Shown: positions 16,266 through 25,604, counted from the stretch's first letter. The stretch: DNA of 64,000 nucleotides from Pseudomonas yamanorum (GCF_013386765.1 NZ_JACARE010000025.1:74507-138506), one strand, 5' to 3'. Numbers and translations are program-made. Notes: a model not told the origin generated them from the letters alone.

Positions 16266-17189
16266 ATGACCATCCACATCTCTACGGCGCCCTGCTGCTG
16301 GGGCGTCGACGATGTAAAAAATCCTTATCTGCCAGCGTGGCGCGACGTGCTCGGTGAGGCCAATGAAGCGGGCTATCGCGGGATTGAGTTAGGCCCCTAT
16401 GGTTACTTGCCGCTTGACGCAACGGTGGTGGCAACAGCCCTTGGCGAAAACCGCCTGCATGTGGTGGCCGGGACGATTTTCGATGATCTGGTAAACCCCG
16501 CGAACCTGCCGTCGCTGCTCAGGCAAACCCGCGATATCTGCGAATTGCTCAAGCAACTGCCGCCCATCGACAAGGAGCCCGGCCAGCGCTTTGCCGGTCC
16601 TTACCTGGTGATCATCGATTGGGGCCATGAGGACCGTGACTACGCTGCCGGCCATTCAGAGCTGGCTGAACGCCTGGATGATGGCGCATGGCAAACCATG
16701 GTGGAGCACATCCGGGCCATCTGTCAGATCGCCTGGCATGACTACGGCATTCGCCCGGTTATTCACCCGCACGCCGGGGGTTACATCGAGTTTGCCGACG
16801 AATTGGCGCGGCTGGTCGAGGACATTCCCGACGACGTCGCCGGGCTCTGCCTGGATACCGGGCACCTCTACTACGCGGGCATGGACCCGGCGGCTGCCTT
16901 GCGCGCTTACGCCGACCGGCTGGATTACATCCATTTCAAAGACATTGACCAAGGCGTTTTTGACGACGTGATGAAGCAGCGCATCAAGTTCTTCGACGCC
17001 TGTGCCAGGGGCGTGATGTGCCCCATCGGTCGCGGCGTTATCGATTACCCGGACCTGTATCGTCTTATCCAAACCCTGGGCTACGAGGGCTACATCACGG
17101 TCGAGCAGGAACGCGACCCTCGAAACGCCAATGGCAGCCTGGAAGATGTCCGATCCAGCCGCACCTACCTGGCAACCGTCGGTTTCTGA
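16266..17189 (+). CDS. Sugar phosphate isomerase/epimerase (IolE-like TIM barrel)
   Basis: Cytoplasmic AP-endonuclease-2 type TIM-barrel enzyme of 307 aa. The metal-ligand pattern of the family is visible: GIELGPYGYLP near the N-terminus, VIHPHAGGYIEF, LCLDTGHLYYAG, YIHFKDID and the C-terminal ITVEQERD. Inosose dehydratases (IolE) and related 3-keto-sugar isomerases have this arrangement. The next gene, a Gfo/Idh/MocA oxidoreductase, would provide the keto-sugar substrate. CGGAG precedes the ATG. The pair is not next to an iol cluster, so the true substrate is open. Confidence 0.83.
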   Translation: MTIHISTAPCCWGVDDVKNPYLPAWRDVLGEANEAGYRGIELGPYGYLPLDATVVATALGENRLHVVAGTIFDDLVNPANLPSLLRQTRDICELLKQLPPIDKEPGQRFAGPYLVIIDWGHEDRDYAAGHSELAERLDDGAWQTMVEHIRAICQIAWHDYGIRPVIHPHAGGYIEFADELARLVEDIPDDVAGLCLDTGHLYYAGMDPAAALRAYADRLDYIHFKDIDQGVFDDVMKQRIKFFDACARGVMCPIGRGVIDYPDLYRLIQTLGYEGYITVEQERDPRNANGSLEDVRSSRTYLATVGF

Positions 17190-17209
17190 CCCCACACGAG
17201 GTACACCCC

Positions 17210-18379
17210 ATGATCAACGGCAGCAAACGAATCCCCCAACCCATCCGCTGGGCCATGGTCGGCGGCGGCAGCCAGAGCCAGATCGGCTACATCCACCGCT
17301 GCGCCGCACTGCGTGACAACAGCTTCGCACTGGTGGCGGGCGCATTCGATATCGATGCGGCGCGCGGCCGCGAATTCGGCGAGCAACTGGGGGTCGAGCC
17401 CGAACGCTGTTACGCCGATTACCTGAGCCTGTTCGAACAGGAAGCCCAACGGCCAGACGGCATTCAAGCGGTGTCGATCGCCACCCCCAACGGTACGCAC
17501 TACGCCATCACCAAGGCAGCGCTGGAAGCCGGGCTGCACGTGGTGTGTGAAAAACCCCTGTGTTTTACCGTCGAGCAGGCCGAAACCCTGCGTGAACTGT
17601 CGCATAAGCAAAACCGCATCGTCGGCGTGACCTACGGGTATGCCGGCCATCAACTGATCGAGCAAGCCCGGCAAATGATCGCCGCCGGTGAACTGGGCGA
17701 CGTGCGCATGGTGCACATGCAGTTCGCCCACGGTTTCCATAGCGCGCCGGTAGAGGCCCAGAGCCAGGCGACGCAATGGCGTGTCGATCCGCGTCAGGCG
17801 GGCCCGAGCTACGTGCTGGGTGACGTCGGGACGCACCCGCTGTACCTGTCGGAAGTGATGCTGCCTGACCTTAAAATCAAACGCCTGATGTGCAGTCGGC
17901 AAAGTTTCGTCGCCAGCCGCGCGCCCCTGGAAGACAACGCCTACACCTTGATGGAATACGAAGGCGGCGCGATGGGCATGGTCTGGTCGAGCGCGGTCAA
18001 TGCCGGCTCCATGCACGGCCAGAAAATCCGCGTCATCGGCTCTCGCGCCAGTCTCGAATGGTGGGATGAGCGCCCTAACCAATTGAGCTTCGAGGTCCAA
18101 GGGCAGCCCGCACAAATACTCGAGCGCGGCATGGGTTACCTGCACCCCGATGCACTGATCGACGATCGCATTGGCGGCGGGCATCCGGAAGGTTTGTTCG
18201 AAGCCTGGGCCAATCTCTATTACCGCTTTGCCCTGGCCATGGATGCGACTGACCGCGCCGATACCCAGGCCCTCAGCGCGGTGCGTTACCCAGGCATCGA
18301 CGCTGGCGTCGAAGGCGTGCGGTGGGTCGAGCGCTGCGTGCTGTCGGCCGACAACGACTCCGCCTGGGTCGTCTACTAA
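17210..18379 (+). CDS. Gfo/Idh/MocA-family NAD(P)-dependent oxidoreductase
   Basis: Sugar or inositol dehydrogenase-type protein of 389 aa. The N-terminal Rossmann fold carries AMVGGGSQSQIGYIHR, then VSIATPNGTHY and the family's EKP motif (VVCEKPLCF). The C-terminal alpha/beta domain includes YVLGDVGTHPLYLSEV and an internal EYEGGAMGMVWSSAV. GAGG lies upstream of the ATG, 20 bases after the isomerase stop. It probably oxidises a sugar or polyol to the keto form handled by the upstream isomerase. No transporter gene is included in the unit. Confidence 0.87.
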   Translation: MINGSKRIPQPIRWAMVGGGSQSQIGYIHRCAALRDNSFALVAGAFDIDAARGREFGEQLGVEPERCYADYLSLFEQEAQRPDGIQAVSIATPNGTHYAITKAALEAGLHVVCEKPLCFTVEQAETLRELSHKQNRIVGVTYGYAGHQLIEQARQMIAAGELGDVRMVHMQFAHGFHSAPVEAQSQATQWRVDPRQAGPSYVLGDVGTHPLYLSEVMLPDLKIKRLMCSRQSFVASRAPLEDNAYTLMEYEGGAMGMVWSSAVNAGSMHGQKIRVIGSRASLEWWDERPNQLSFEVQGQPAQILERGMGYLHPDALIDDRIGGGHPEGLFEAWANLYYRFALAMDATDRADTQALSAVRYPGIDAGVEGVRWVERCVLSADNDSAWVVY

Positions 18380-18446
18380 GGCGGTATGGACCGAGTACGG
18401 GGCGGACATGTTCACCAAAGCATGATTCGCCCCCTGCCCCGACCGT

Positions 18447-19316
18447 TTATGCCTGGGCAATCGCCTCGCGAACGAAGTCTTCATAGGTGCGCAATGGGTG
18501 CCCAATGATGGCCTCCAATCGCTCCACTGTTCCGTCAGCGGCTTGCATGCCGAACACCTGGATACCCGCCATCATCAGGCGCATGTCATACGCCAGCCAG
18601 GCCGGACCGTACGAAGCCAACTGCCCCTCGAAAGCGGCTACATCATCACCGCCATAGGCAACCTCACGCCCCAGGGCTGCGCTCCAGGTCTTTGCCACGT
18701 AGGCGCCAGTCAGTGCTTTCGGCCCGACCAACTCCAGCGTTACACGATCGAGAGCAGAAGATGCGTTGTCGCGTCTCAGCAGTTCTGCCACGGCGACATC
18801 GGCAATATCGCGCGCATCGATCATCGAGACGCCGGCCGAGCCGATTGGCATCGGGTACACCGAGTAGTTCTGGATCGTCTGCCGGACCATGAGGTCGTTT
18901 TGCATAAAGTAAGCGGGACGCAGAATAGTCGCGGGAATGTCGAGGCTTTCGATCATGCGCTCAACGGTATGCTTGCCGGTGAAGTGCGGAACATTGGTGA
19001 ACTTGTCGGCATGAATCACCGACAGGTAGACAATGCGTTCGATGCCAGCTTCCTGGGCGAGGTTCAGCGTGATCAGGGCTTGCGTCACCTCATCGGGCGT
19101 CACGGCGTTGAGCAGGAACAGCGTGCGCACCGACGACAGCGCGACGCGCATCGACGCGACATCGGTGAGGTCTGCAACCACCTCAGTGACGCCGGCCGGA
19201 AATTCGCGTTTACCGGGTTGGCGCACCAGGGCTTTGACCTCGGCCCCCGCGCCGGCAAGCCCCTGAGTGATGAGTGAACCAATGGTGCCCGTGGCGCCGA
19301 TAACAAGAATGCTCAT
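18447..19316 (-). CDS. NmrA-like NAD(P)-binding protein
   Basis: Atypical SDR of 289 aa with the N-terminal motif SILVIGATGTIGSLITQGL, VVADLTDVASMRVAL, and IVYLSVIHADKF. It has no SDR catalytic YxxxK, which fits the NmrA/quinone-sensing group. AGGAG precedes the ATG. It follows the quinone oxidoreductase gene by 34 bases on the same strand, so both are probably induced together through the divergent LysR regulator. A redox-sensing or reductase role is inferred from the family. Confidence 0.82.
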   Translation of the reverse strand: MSILVIGATGTIGSLITQGLAGAGAEVKALVRQPGKREFPAGVTEVVADLTDVASMRVALSSVRTLFLLNAVTPDEVTQALITLNLAQEAGIERIVYLSVIHADKFTNVPHFTGKHTVERMIESLDIPATILRPAYFMQNDLMVRQTIQNYSVYPMPIGSAGVSMIDARDIADVAVAELLRRDNASSALDRVTLELVGPKALTGAYVAKTWSAALGREVAYGGDDVAAFEGQLASYGPAWLAYDMRLMMAGIQVFGMQAADGTVERLEAIIGHPLRTYEDFVREAIAQA

Positions 19317-19350
19317 GTTTGAATCTCCTGCGATGGATAGTTAGGGTGAG

Positions 19351-20286
19351 TCAGCGAGAGAAGTCGGCCACGACCTTGCCGGTTCCTGAGGCGCTGCGAT
19401 TGCGTTCGATGGCTTGCGGGATGTCACTGAATCCGACGACCTCGCCAATCCGGGACTGCAGCGTGCCGCTGGCGATTTCCTGGGCCAGCGTCTCCAGCAA
19501 TGCCGGATCTGGCTTGTTCATGAACCAGAGGCCGCGGCGATTTGCCGGTGTGCGCGCCAGAATGTCGGGGGATGAGGTGCCAACAATCACGCCGTTTTCC
19601 GCCAACACTTGCCACGAGCGATCCAGTACCTCTCCCCCGACGTAGTCGAGCACCAGGTCGATGCCCTGGATGACGTCCTCGAAACGCTGGGATCGATAGT
19701 CAATGACGTGGTCCGCGCCCAGGCGGCGCACATACTCCAGGTCGGCCGTACCGGCCGTTACGAAGACTTCAGCGGCGGCGCGCTTGGCGTATTGCACGGC
19801 ATAGGCGCCCAGTGCGCCCGCCGCGCCGTGAATGAGGATTTTCTGGCCGGGGTGAATCGGCCCGGCGTGGTGAAGACTCTTCCAGGCGGCGACGGCGGCG
19901 ACGGGAATCGCCGCAGCCTGGACGTCGTCCAGGGTTTCAGGCGTCAAGGAAAGACTCGCTTCGCTGACGGTCACTAATTCGGCGTACGCGCCCAGCCCAC
20001 CCATCGCGCCCATGACTCGGTCGCCAACACGAAAGCGCGTGACACCGGCACCGACCGCCTCGATGACGCCCGCCATTTCGGCGCCGAGGACGATGGGCAG
20101 TGGCAGCGTAAAGGCACTTCGCACCAGGCCTTCACGGACCTTCCAATCGATGCCGTTCACGCCGGCGGCTCGAACGCGAACCAGCACCTGGCCTTGTGCT
20201 GGTTCAGGCTTTTCGATCTCGGTCACTTGCGCGGCGTCAGCGCCGCCGTAGGCTCGGATCAATACAGCGCGTTGCAGTGTGTTCAT
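19351..20286 (-). CDS. Zinc-independent quinone oxidoreductase (MDR family)
   Basis: NADPH-dependent oxidoreductase of 311 aa. The N-terminal GroES-like domain has VRVRAAGVNGIDWKVREG and VLGAEMAGVIEAVGAGVTRFRVGDRV. The Rossmann motif is ILIHGAAGALGAYAVQYAKRAA. Zinc-ligand cysteines of alcohol dehydrogenases are absent. GAGGAA precedes the ATG at 20286; the frame remains open upstream but that part is non-homologous. It diverges from a LysR gene 102 bases away, the classic arrangement for an electrophile- or quinone-induced reductase. Confidence 0.88.
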   Translation of the reverse strand: MNTLQRAVLIRAYGGADAAQVTEIEKPEPAQGQVLVRVRAAGVNGIDWKVREGLVRSAFTLPLPIVLGAEMAGVIEAVGAGVTRFRVGDRVMGAMGGLGAYAELVTVSEASLSLTPETLDDVQAAAIPVAAVAAWKSLHHAGPIHPGQKILIHGAAGALGAYAVQYAKRAAAEVFVTAGTADLEYVRRLGADHVIDYRSQRFEDVIQGIDLVLDYVGGEVLDRSWQVLAENGVIVGTSSPDILARTPANRRGLWFMNKPDPALLETLAQEIASGTLQSRIGEVVGFSDIPQAIERNRSASGTGKVVADFSR

Positions 20287-20388
20287 TGCAATTCCTCGTC
20301 TTGCGTTGCGATGACGAGAAGATAGGCTGTTGCACAGATAAAGCAGAGACACCAAAATGCAGACACTTCGTTTCAAAAATGGAACACC

Positions 20389-21264
20389 ATGAACCTGAAC
20401 GCGCTGATCGATTTCATGCTCGTCGCAACGAATGAGGGGCTGGGGAAGGCAAGCCGTGCGAGCGGTATCTCGAAAGCCACCTTGTCGCGACGAATCGCCG
20501 ACCTGGAAGAGCAACTGGGCGTGAGGCTGATCGAGCGCAGCGCTCGCGGCTTGAAGCTCACCGAAGCCGGCGAAAGCCTGATGGCCCGCACAGAAGGCCC
20601 GTTGGGCGAGGTGGCCGAAGCGATGAAGGCCGCCCGTGAGGGCTTATCGATACCTCGCGGACGCCTGCGTGTGGCCTCCCCGGTGCTGTTCTCCCAGCTT
20701 GCGATGGGCCGTATCGGCGTCGAATTCTGTAGCGCCTACCCAGAGGTCGAAATCGAAGTCGTGGCAGAGGATCGCCTGGTCGACCTGGTCGAGGAACACT
20801 ATGACGTCGCGATTCGGGTCAACCCGAGCCCGGACAGCCGTTTGGTCGGCCGCTGCTTCGCCAAGGACCGGCTGGTGGTTGTGGCGGCGCCTGAAGTGCC
20901 CAAGCCTATGCCCGGCGCAATCAGGCCCGTGCCCTGCGTCGTAATGTCGAGTTTTCAGCCCACCCACTGGAGCCTCGATGGAGGGCAGTTGATCCTGGAT
21001 CCGATCCCGAAGCTGCGGTTCTCTTCGTTACTGATGGTTCGCGATGCGGCTATCGCGGGCGGTGGCGCAGCGTTGATCCCCCAGTCCATCGCCTGGAACC
21101 AGCTTGCCCGTGGCGAGTTGGTGCAGTGGGGCACGGTCTCTGGTGAAGAGCCGGCACTCTGGGTATTGCATACATCCAGGCGCCTTGCTGCGCCGAAAGT
21201 TCGCGCTTTCGTCGACTTCATGTGTGCGAAATATCCGGACATGTCGTTGGTTCTGAAGGGCTAG
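20389..21264 (+). CDS. LysR-family transcriptional regulator
   Basis: Regulator of 291 aa. An N-terminal winged HTH (residues 1-60, ASGISKATLSRRIADLEEQLGVRLIERSARGLKLTEAG) precedes a periplasmic-binding-like sensor domain with RGRLRVASPVLFSQL. The first helix is shorter than usual but the recognition helix is normal. It is divergent from the quinone oxidoreductase and NmrA-like genes, which are its most likely targets. Confidence 0.9.
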   Translation: MNLNALIDFMLVATNEGLGKASRASGISKATLSRRIADLEEQLGVRLIERSARGLKLTEAGESLMARTEGPLGEVAEAMKAAREGLSIPRGRLRVASPVLFSQLAMGRIGVEFCSAYPEVEIEVVAEDRLVDLVEEHYDVAIRVNPSPDSRLVGRCFAKDRLVVVAAPEVPKPMPGAIRPVPCVVMSSFQPTHWSLDGGQLILDPIPKLRFSSLLMVRDAAIAGGGAALIPQSIAWNQLARGELVQWGTVSGEEPALWVLHTSRRLAAPKVRAFVDFMCAKYPDMSLVLKG

Positions 21265-21558
21265 AGGGCCGGAACCAGGGTGTGCCTCATTCGGTAGGTG
21301 GGCTCCATATTTGCGAAACTATTGGAGTGTCCGCTTTTGGCCAAGCGCTGTAAGTACGTCTGCTCGATCTCGCTGTAATCCTCAAAGAGCCCGTGATAAC
21401 TCCCGCACAAACCAACTAATTCTTTCGGTTAACTAGCGAGTCTGGATTTTGCTGCTAGCTTAAAACGACATGTCCTACAAACAAGTTCGAATAGGGGCAG
21501 CCCCTTAGCCTTCATCAATGCGCTATCGGGTTTATTTCCAGGGAATTGGGGAGCCACC

Positions 21559-22350
21559 ATGCTCAGGTCACCGTCTGCCCCGGCAATTTTGCTGGCGGCT
21601 TCAGTGTTGCCCGCGTCCTGGGCGTGGGCCGATAACGCCGACACGGCCAACAAGAGCAACAACCCGCTGAACCTCGCGCCGGGTGCGAATCTGCAGGATT
21701 ACTACAGCCCCAGGCTCTTCGACACCAATGCCCACACCAATGACCTGTTGCTGCGGGGCACATTGCCTATAGCGCCGTCGGATGTCCTGGGCGTACCCCA
21801 ACTGTTGCGCGCTACCCTGCCCGTCAGCACCCGGCCCGATCCCCACAGCGGCTACAGCACCGGGATTGGCGACCTGAACCTGTTCGATATCTTCCTGCTC
21901 AAGACTGAAGGCGTGCAACTGGGCATCGGCCCGCAAATCACCGCGCCCACCGCCGAGCACGACGAACTGGGCACCGGCAAATGGCAGGCCGGCCTGGCCG
22001 CCGTCGCCATCGATGCTTCCCCAAGAGGACTGCTCGGTGCGCTGGTGCAGTACCAAAGTTCGTTCGCCGGCGACCGCGGCCGGCCCCATGTCGAAAGCGC
22101 CACGTTCCAGCCGTTCATCATGCATAACCTGCCCAAGGGCTGGTACCTGCGCTCCACCGGCACCTGGACCTTCGACCTGAAAAACGACACTCACTACATT
22201 CCCATCGGTTTCGGTGCCGGCAAGGCCTGGAAAGCCGGCGGCAATATCTTCAACGCGTTTTTAGAACCGCAATGGACCGTCGCCCGCAAGGGTGATGACT
22301 TGCCCCAATTCACGCTGTTCGCCGGGATCAACGTGACGTTTGGAAAATAA
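21559..22350 (+). CDS. Putative outer-membrane beta-barrel protein
   Basis: Exported protein of 263 aa. A signal peptide ends near AWA (residues 22-24). The mature part alternates polar and hydrophobic residues as a beta-barrel does, with GYSTGIGDLNLFDIFLLK and LGIGPQITAPTAEHDELGTGKW. That pattern resembles the MetA-pathway or putative-porin families. GGGGAG precedes the ATG. The preceding 294 bases (21265-21558) hold no gene that I can support and should carry the promoter of the long operon that starts here. Substrate and partner are unknown. Confidence 0.72.
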   Translation: MLRSPSAPAILLAASVLPASWAWADNADTANKSNNPLNLAPGANLQDYYSPRLFDTNAHTNDLLLRGTLPIAPSDVLGVPQLLRATLPVSTRPDPHSGYSTGIGDLNLFDIFLLKTEGVQLGIGPQITAPTAEHDELGTGKWQAGLAAVAIDASPRGLLGALVQYQSSFAGDRGRPHVESATFQPFIMHNLPKGWYLRSTGTWTFDLKNDTHYIPIGFGAGKAWKAGGNIFNAFLEPQWTVARKGDDLPQFTLFAGINVTFGK

Positions 22351-22390
22351 GGACTGTTTAAGCGTGCTGGTATTTAGAAGGAGTAGAGCC

Positions 22391-23296
22391 ATGGCTTCAC
22401 GTAGTCAACTGAGTGCGTTAACGGCCGCCACGCTGGCACTCTTGCCAGGAATAGGGTTTGCCGACAATGCCAGGGATTGGCAGAACACCCCGACGGACCT
22501 GAACATGGTGTTCGGCTACTACAACCGGATCGACACCAACACCCCGATCGACACCACGCTGCCGATCACCGGCCTGTCGTTGAATGCCGACCTTTACCTG
22601 TTCCGTTTCGCCCGTTCGTTCGGCATCGACGGGCGCAGCAGCGCCATCCAGTTTGTCCAACCCTATGCCGACGTGTCGGCCTCCTTCGACAATGCGCAGT
22701 ACTTCAGCGGTACCAAGCGCAACGGCGGCATGGGCGACACGCAGATCGTGTTCGCCCATAACATCTTCGGCGGCCCGGCACTGACGGCCCAGGAGTTCGC
22801 CAGCTGGAAACCCGAGACGTTCCTCACCGGCGCGCTGTGGATGACCATGCCCACCGGTGACTACGATAAAGACCGTGTCATCAACATCGGTTCCAACCGT
22901 TGGGTGTTCAAGCCGGAGCTGGGCTTCGGCACGCCCATCGGCCCGACCTGGCTTGAAATCAACACCTACGTCTCGCTGTTCGGCGACAACAAGGACTACC
23001 ACGGCGACAGCAAGCTGGAGCAAAAACCGCTGTACGCCATCGAGGGTCACTACAGCTACACCATCAACCGCGCGCTCTGGGTCTCGCTGGACGCCACCTA
23101 CAACCGGGGCGGCGAAAGCCGGATCGACGGCGACTGGCAAGACAACAAACAGGAAAACGGCCTGCTGGGCGCCAGCCTGGGGTTCATGCTGTCACCGCAA
23201 TTTGGCGGCCTGATTGCCTATAACGATACGGTTTCGGAGCGCACCGGGTCGCCGGATGTGAACACCTGGACGTTCCGCCTGCAGTACGTCTGGTGA
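22391..23296 (+). CDS. Transporter of the MetA/phenol-degradation outer-membrane family
   Basis: Exported protein of 301 aa from the ATG at 22391, which has AAGGAG upstream. A signal peptide ends near GFA (residues 22-24). The barrel region has NMVFGYYNRIDTNTPIDT, GMGDTQIVFAHNIFGGP, TGALWMTMPTGDYDKDRVINIGSN and a C-terminal LQYVW that ends in an aromatic residue for the Bam machinery. It is probably a channel or structural OMP. It follows a related smaller barrel gene by 40 bases, suggesting the two act together. Confidence 0.75.
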   Translation: MASRSQLSALTAATLALLPGIGFADNARDWQNTPTDLNMVFGYYNRIDTNTPIDTTLPITGLSLNADLYLFRFARSFGIDGRSSAIQFVQPYADVSASFDNAQYFSGTKRNGGMGDTQIVFAHNIFGGPALTAQEFASWKPETFLTGALWMTMPTGDYDKDRVINIGSNRWVFKPELGFGTPIGPTWLEINTYVSLFGDNKDYHGDSKLEQKPLYAIEGHYSYTINRALWVSLDATYNRGGESRIDGDWQDNKQENGLLGASLGFMLSPQFGGLIAYNDTVSERTGSPDVNTWTFRLQYVW

Positions 23297-23328
23297 GAGC
23301 CACTTTCATGGAATGAACGGAGTGCGCC

Positions 23329-24078
23329 ATGTCCCGTATGCATCTCGCGCGTTTATTGCTGACAGGCCTGCTGGTGAACGCCCACACCGTCTGGGCCGAC
23401 GAACTGGAACCCAAGGCTCTCACAGCCTTGGAGCAGATGGGCGGCTACCTGCGCAGCCTGCAGCAGTTTCGCATCGACGCCCACAGCCACACCGACCAGG
23501 TGCTGGATAACGGCCAGACCATCGAATTCAGCCACCAGACCCGCCTCGCGGCGATGCAGCCGGACAAGCTGCAAGTCTCGGTGGAAAGCGACGGTGAGCG
23601 CCGCAGCCTGTTCTACAACGGCAAACGCTTCACCCTGTACGACAGCCGCAGCGGCTACTTCGCCAACCAGGCCGCGCCGGCGAACATTGGCGGTCTGCTC
23701 GACCAGTTGAGCGAACGTTATGGCATCGAGTTGCCCCTGGCCGACCTGTTCCGCTGGAACCCCGGCACCGCCCAGGAGGTGGGCATCAGCAACGCCGTGT
23801 TGATCGGCAGCGAAACCATCGACGGCCAGACCTGCACCCATTACGCCTACCGCCAGCCGGACATCGACTGGCAATTGTGGATCCGCCAGGGCGCGCAACC
23901 CTTGCCGTGCCGGCTGGTGATCAGTCGCCGCGACACCGCCGAACATCCCCGGCACAGCGTCAATTACCTGTGGCAACTCAACAGCCCACCCGCGCCCAAG
24001 GACTTTGAGTTCACGCCCCCGGCCGGCGCCCGCGCGGTGCCCTTGCAGCAGTTGGAGCCCCACGGAGAGCAGCCATGA
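23329..24078 (+). CDS. DUF2092 periplasmic protein
   Basis: Secreted protein of 249 aa; the signal peptide ends around VWA (residues 21-23). The DUF2092 pattern is evident: ALEQMGGYLRSLQQFRIDAHSHTDQVLDNGQTIEFSHQ, RLAAMQPDKLQVSVESDGERRSLFYNGKRFTLYD and DWQLWIRQGAQPLPCRLVIS. The fold of related proteins is LolA/LppX-like, so a lipid or hydrophobic ligand is possible, but the function has not been shown. The last four bases overlap the next gene (ATGA). Confidence 0.8.
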   Translation: MSRMHLARLLLTGLLVNAHTVWADELEPKALTALEQMGGYLRSLQQFRIDAHSHTDQVLDNGQTIEFSHQTRLAAMQPDKLQVSVESDGERRSLFYNGKRFTLYDSRSGYFANQAAPANIGGLLDQLSERYGIELPLADLFRWNPGTAQEVGISNAVLIGSETIDGQTCTHYAYRQPDIDWQLWIRQGAQPLPCRLVISRRDTAEHPRHSVNYLWQLNSPPAPKDFEFTPPAGARAVPLQQLEPHGEQP

Positions 24079-24605
24079 AAAGCACTTCGGCGCTACTGAC
24101 CGCGAGTTTGCTGCTGATGCTGTTCGACCCGCTGGCTGCCCAGGCCTGGCAACTGCGTGGAGGTGGTGGTGCACGCACGTTCGTGGTGCCCCGTGGCGGC
24201 GGTGGCGGTTACCGCCCGCCGATGCCTGCGCCGCACCCGATGCCCGCACCCCGGCCGATGCCGCCAATGCCTGCGCCACACCCGCAGCCCCATCCTAAAC
24301 CAGGGCCGCATCCCGAGCCTGGCCCGCATCCGTATCCAGGGCCACAACCGGGGCCGCATCCGATGCCACCTCCTCCGCCGCCATCCCACGGAGATGACTG
24401 GTACCACCCATGGGCCGCCGCTGCCGTCGTCGGCGCAACCACGGCGACCATCCTCGCCATCGGCACCCGGGTCACCACGGTGCCGGTGGATTGCGTCTCG
24501 GTGGTCGCCAATGGCGTGGCCTACCAGCACTGCGGGCCCACCTGGTACCAGCCGCAATACGTCGGCAGTTCCGTGCAGTACATCGTGGTCGCCGCGCCCT
24601 GGTGA
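24075..24605 (+). CDS. Secreted Pro/His-rich low-complexity protein
   Basis: Protein of 176 aa. The signal peptide ends near AQA (residues 22-24). Residues 27-45 are glycine-rich; residues 47-105 consist of repeated P-H/P-x-P units (PAPHPMPAPRPMPPMPAPHP and similar). A hydrophobic segment follows (AAAAVVGATTATILAIGTRV), then a small C-terminal domain with two cysteines (VDCVSVVANGVAYQHCGPTWYQP). The His-Pro repeats could bind metal or span the periplasm. The C-terminal module resembles small lipoprotein-like domains found beside vWA/MoxR loci. Function unknown. Confidence 0.68.
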   Translation: MKSTSALLTASLLLMLFDPLAAQAWQLRGGGGARTFVVPRGGGGGYRPPMPAPHPMPAPRPMPPMPAPHPQPHPKPGPHPEPGPHPYPGPQPGPHPMPPPPPPSHGDDWYHPWAAAAVVGATTATILAIGTRVTTVPVDCVSVVANGVAYQHCGPTWYQPQYVGSSVQYIVVAAPW

Positions 24606-24629
24606 CCCACCGTTTCAAGGAAGACTGTG

Positions 24630-25604
24630 ATGACAGCGCTCAATGATTTAACCGCCCTGCAAGCCAGCATCGCCGAGAGCGTGCTGGGCCAGGACCAGGT
24701 GATCCGCCAGATCCTGATCGGCCTGCTGGCCAACGGTCACCTGCTGCTGGAAAGCCTCCCGGGGCTGGCCAAGACCCGCACGGTCAAGGCCCTGGCCCGG
24801 CACCTGGACGCGAAGATGAGCCGCATCCAGTTCACCCCCGACCTGCTGCCCTCGGACATCACCGGCGCCGAGGTGCTGCACCAGGTGGACGGCCAGAACC
24901 AGATCCGCTTCCAGCCAGGCCCGCTGTTCGGCAACCTGATCCTCGCCGATGAAATCAACCGCGCCCCGGCCAAGGTCCAGGCGGCTTTGCTCGAAGCCAT
25001 GGAAGAACGCCAGATCACCGTGGCCGGCGCCAGCCACCCGCTGCCCGAGTTGTTTATCGTGGTCGCGACTCAAAACCCCATCGAACAGGAAGGCACCTAC
25101 CCGCTGCCGGAAGCGCAGATGGACCGATTCCTGATGAAAGTCCTGCTGGACTACCCCAGCGCCGAAAACGAAAGCCAGGTGCTGCGCCTGTTGCGCGAAG
25201 AAGAGCAGCACGCCGCCAGCGCGACGACCCAAGGCTTCACCCTGGCGCCCGAGGTGATCTTCGCCGCCCGCCAGGAAGTCAGCGCGATCCAGGTGTCCCC
25301 CGCCATCGACCGCTACCTGATCGACCTGATCAACGCCACCCGCCATCCCGCCGACTACGACGCCGACCTGGCGCGCTGGATCAGCCTCGGCGCCAGTCCC
25401 CGTGGCGGCATCGGCCTGGACCGCGCCGCCCGCGCCGATGCCTGGTTGCAAGGCCAGGCCTTCGTTACCCCGCAAAACGTGCAGGCCGTGGTGCACCCGG
25501 TGCTGCGTCACCGCCTGCAATTGAGCTACGACGCCGTAGCCGATGGCGTCACGGCTGACCAGGTGCTGGACCGCCTGCTGGGCAACGTGGCGATCCCGGC
25601 ATGA
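24630..25604 (+). CDS. MoxR-family AAA+ ATPase
   Basis: Cytoplasmic AAA+ ATPase of 324 aa. Walker A-type GLAKT (ESLPGLAKTRTV), Walker B ILADEINRAPAKVQAALLEAMEERQ, sensor 1 VVATQNPIEQEGTYPLPEAQMDRF and the C-terminal lid ASPRGGIGLDRAARADA are all in place. MoxR ATPases work with vWA-domain proteins as chaperones that mature or activate other proteins. AAGGAAG precedes the ATG; a GTG three bases upstream is an alternative. Five genes for DUF58, DUF4381, two vWA proteins and BatD follow with overlapping ends, the standard MoxR-Bat module. Confidence 0.93.
   Translation: MTALNDLTALQASIAESVLGQDQVIRQILIGLLANGHLLLESLPGLAKTRTVKALARHLDAKMSRIQFTPDLLPSDITGAEVLHQVDGQNQIRFQPGPLFGNLILADEINRAPAKVQAALLEAMEERQITVAGASHPLPELFIVVATQNPIEQEGTYPLPEAQMDRFLMKVLLDYPSAENESQVLRLLREEEQHAASATTQGFTLAPEVIFAARQEVSAIQVSPAIDRYLIDLINATRHPADYDADLARWISLGASPRGGIGLDRAARADAWLQGQAFVTPQNVQAVVHPVLRHRLQLSYDAVADGVTADQVLDRLLGNVAIPA

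Noticed and set aside
18400..18440. Terminator between the oxidoreductase and NmrA-like genes
   Set aside because: GGGGCG and CGCCCC can pair, but the loop is long and there is no T-run, so support is too weak.
17165..18505. Minus-strand frame of 446 codons over the Gfo/Idh/MocA gene
   Set aside because: Antisense shadow; no family motif and no start context.
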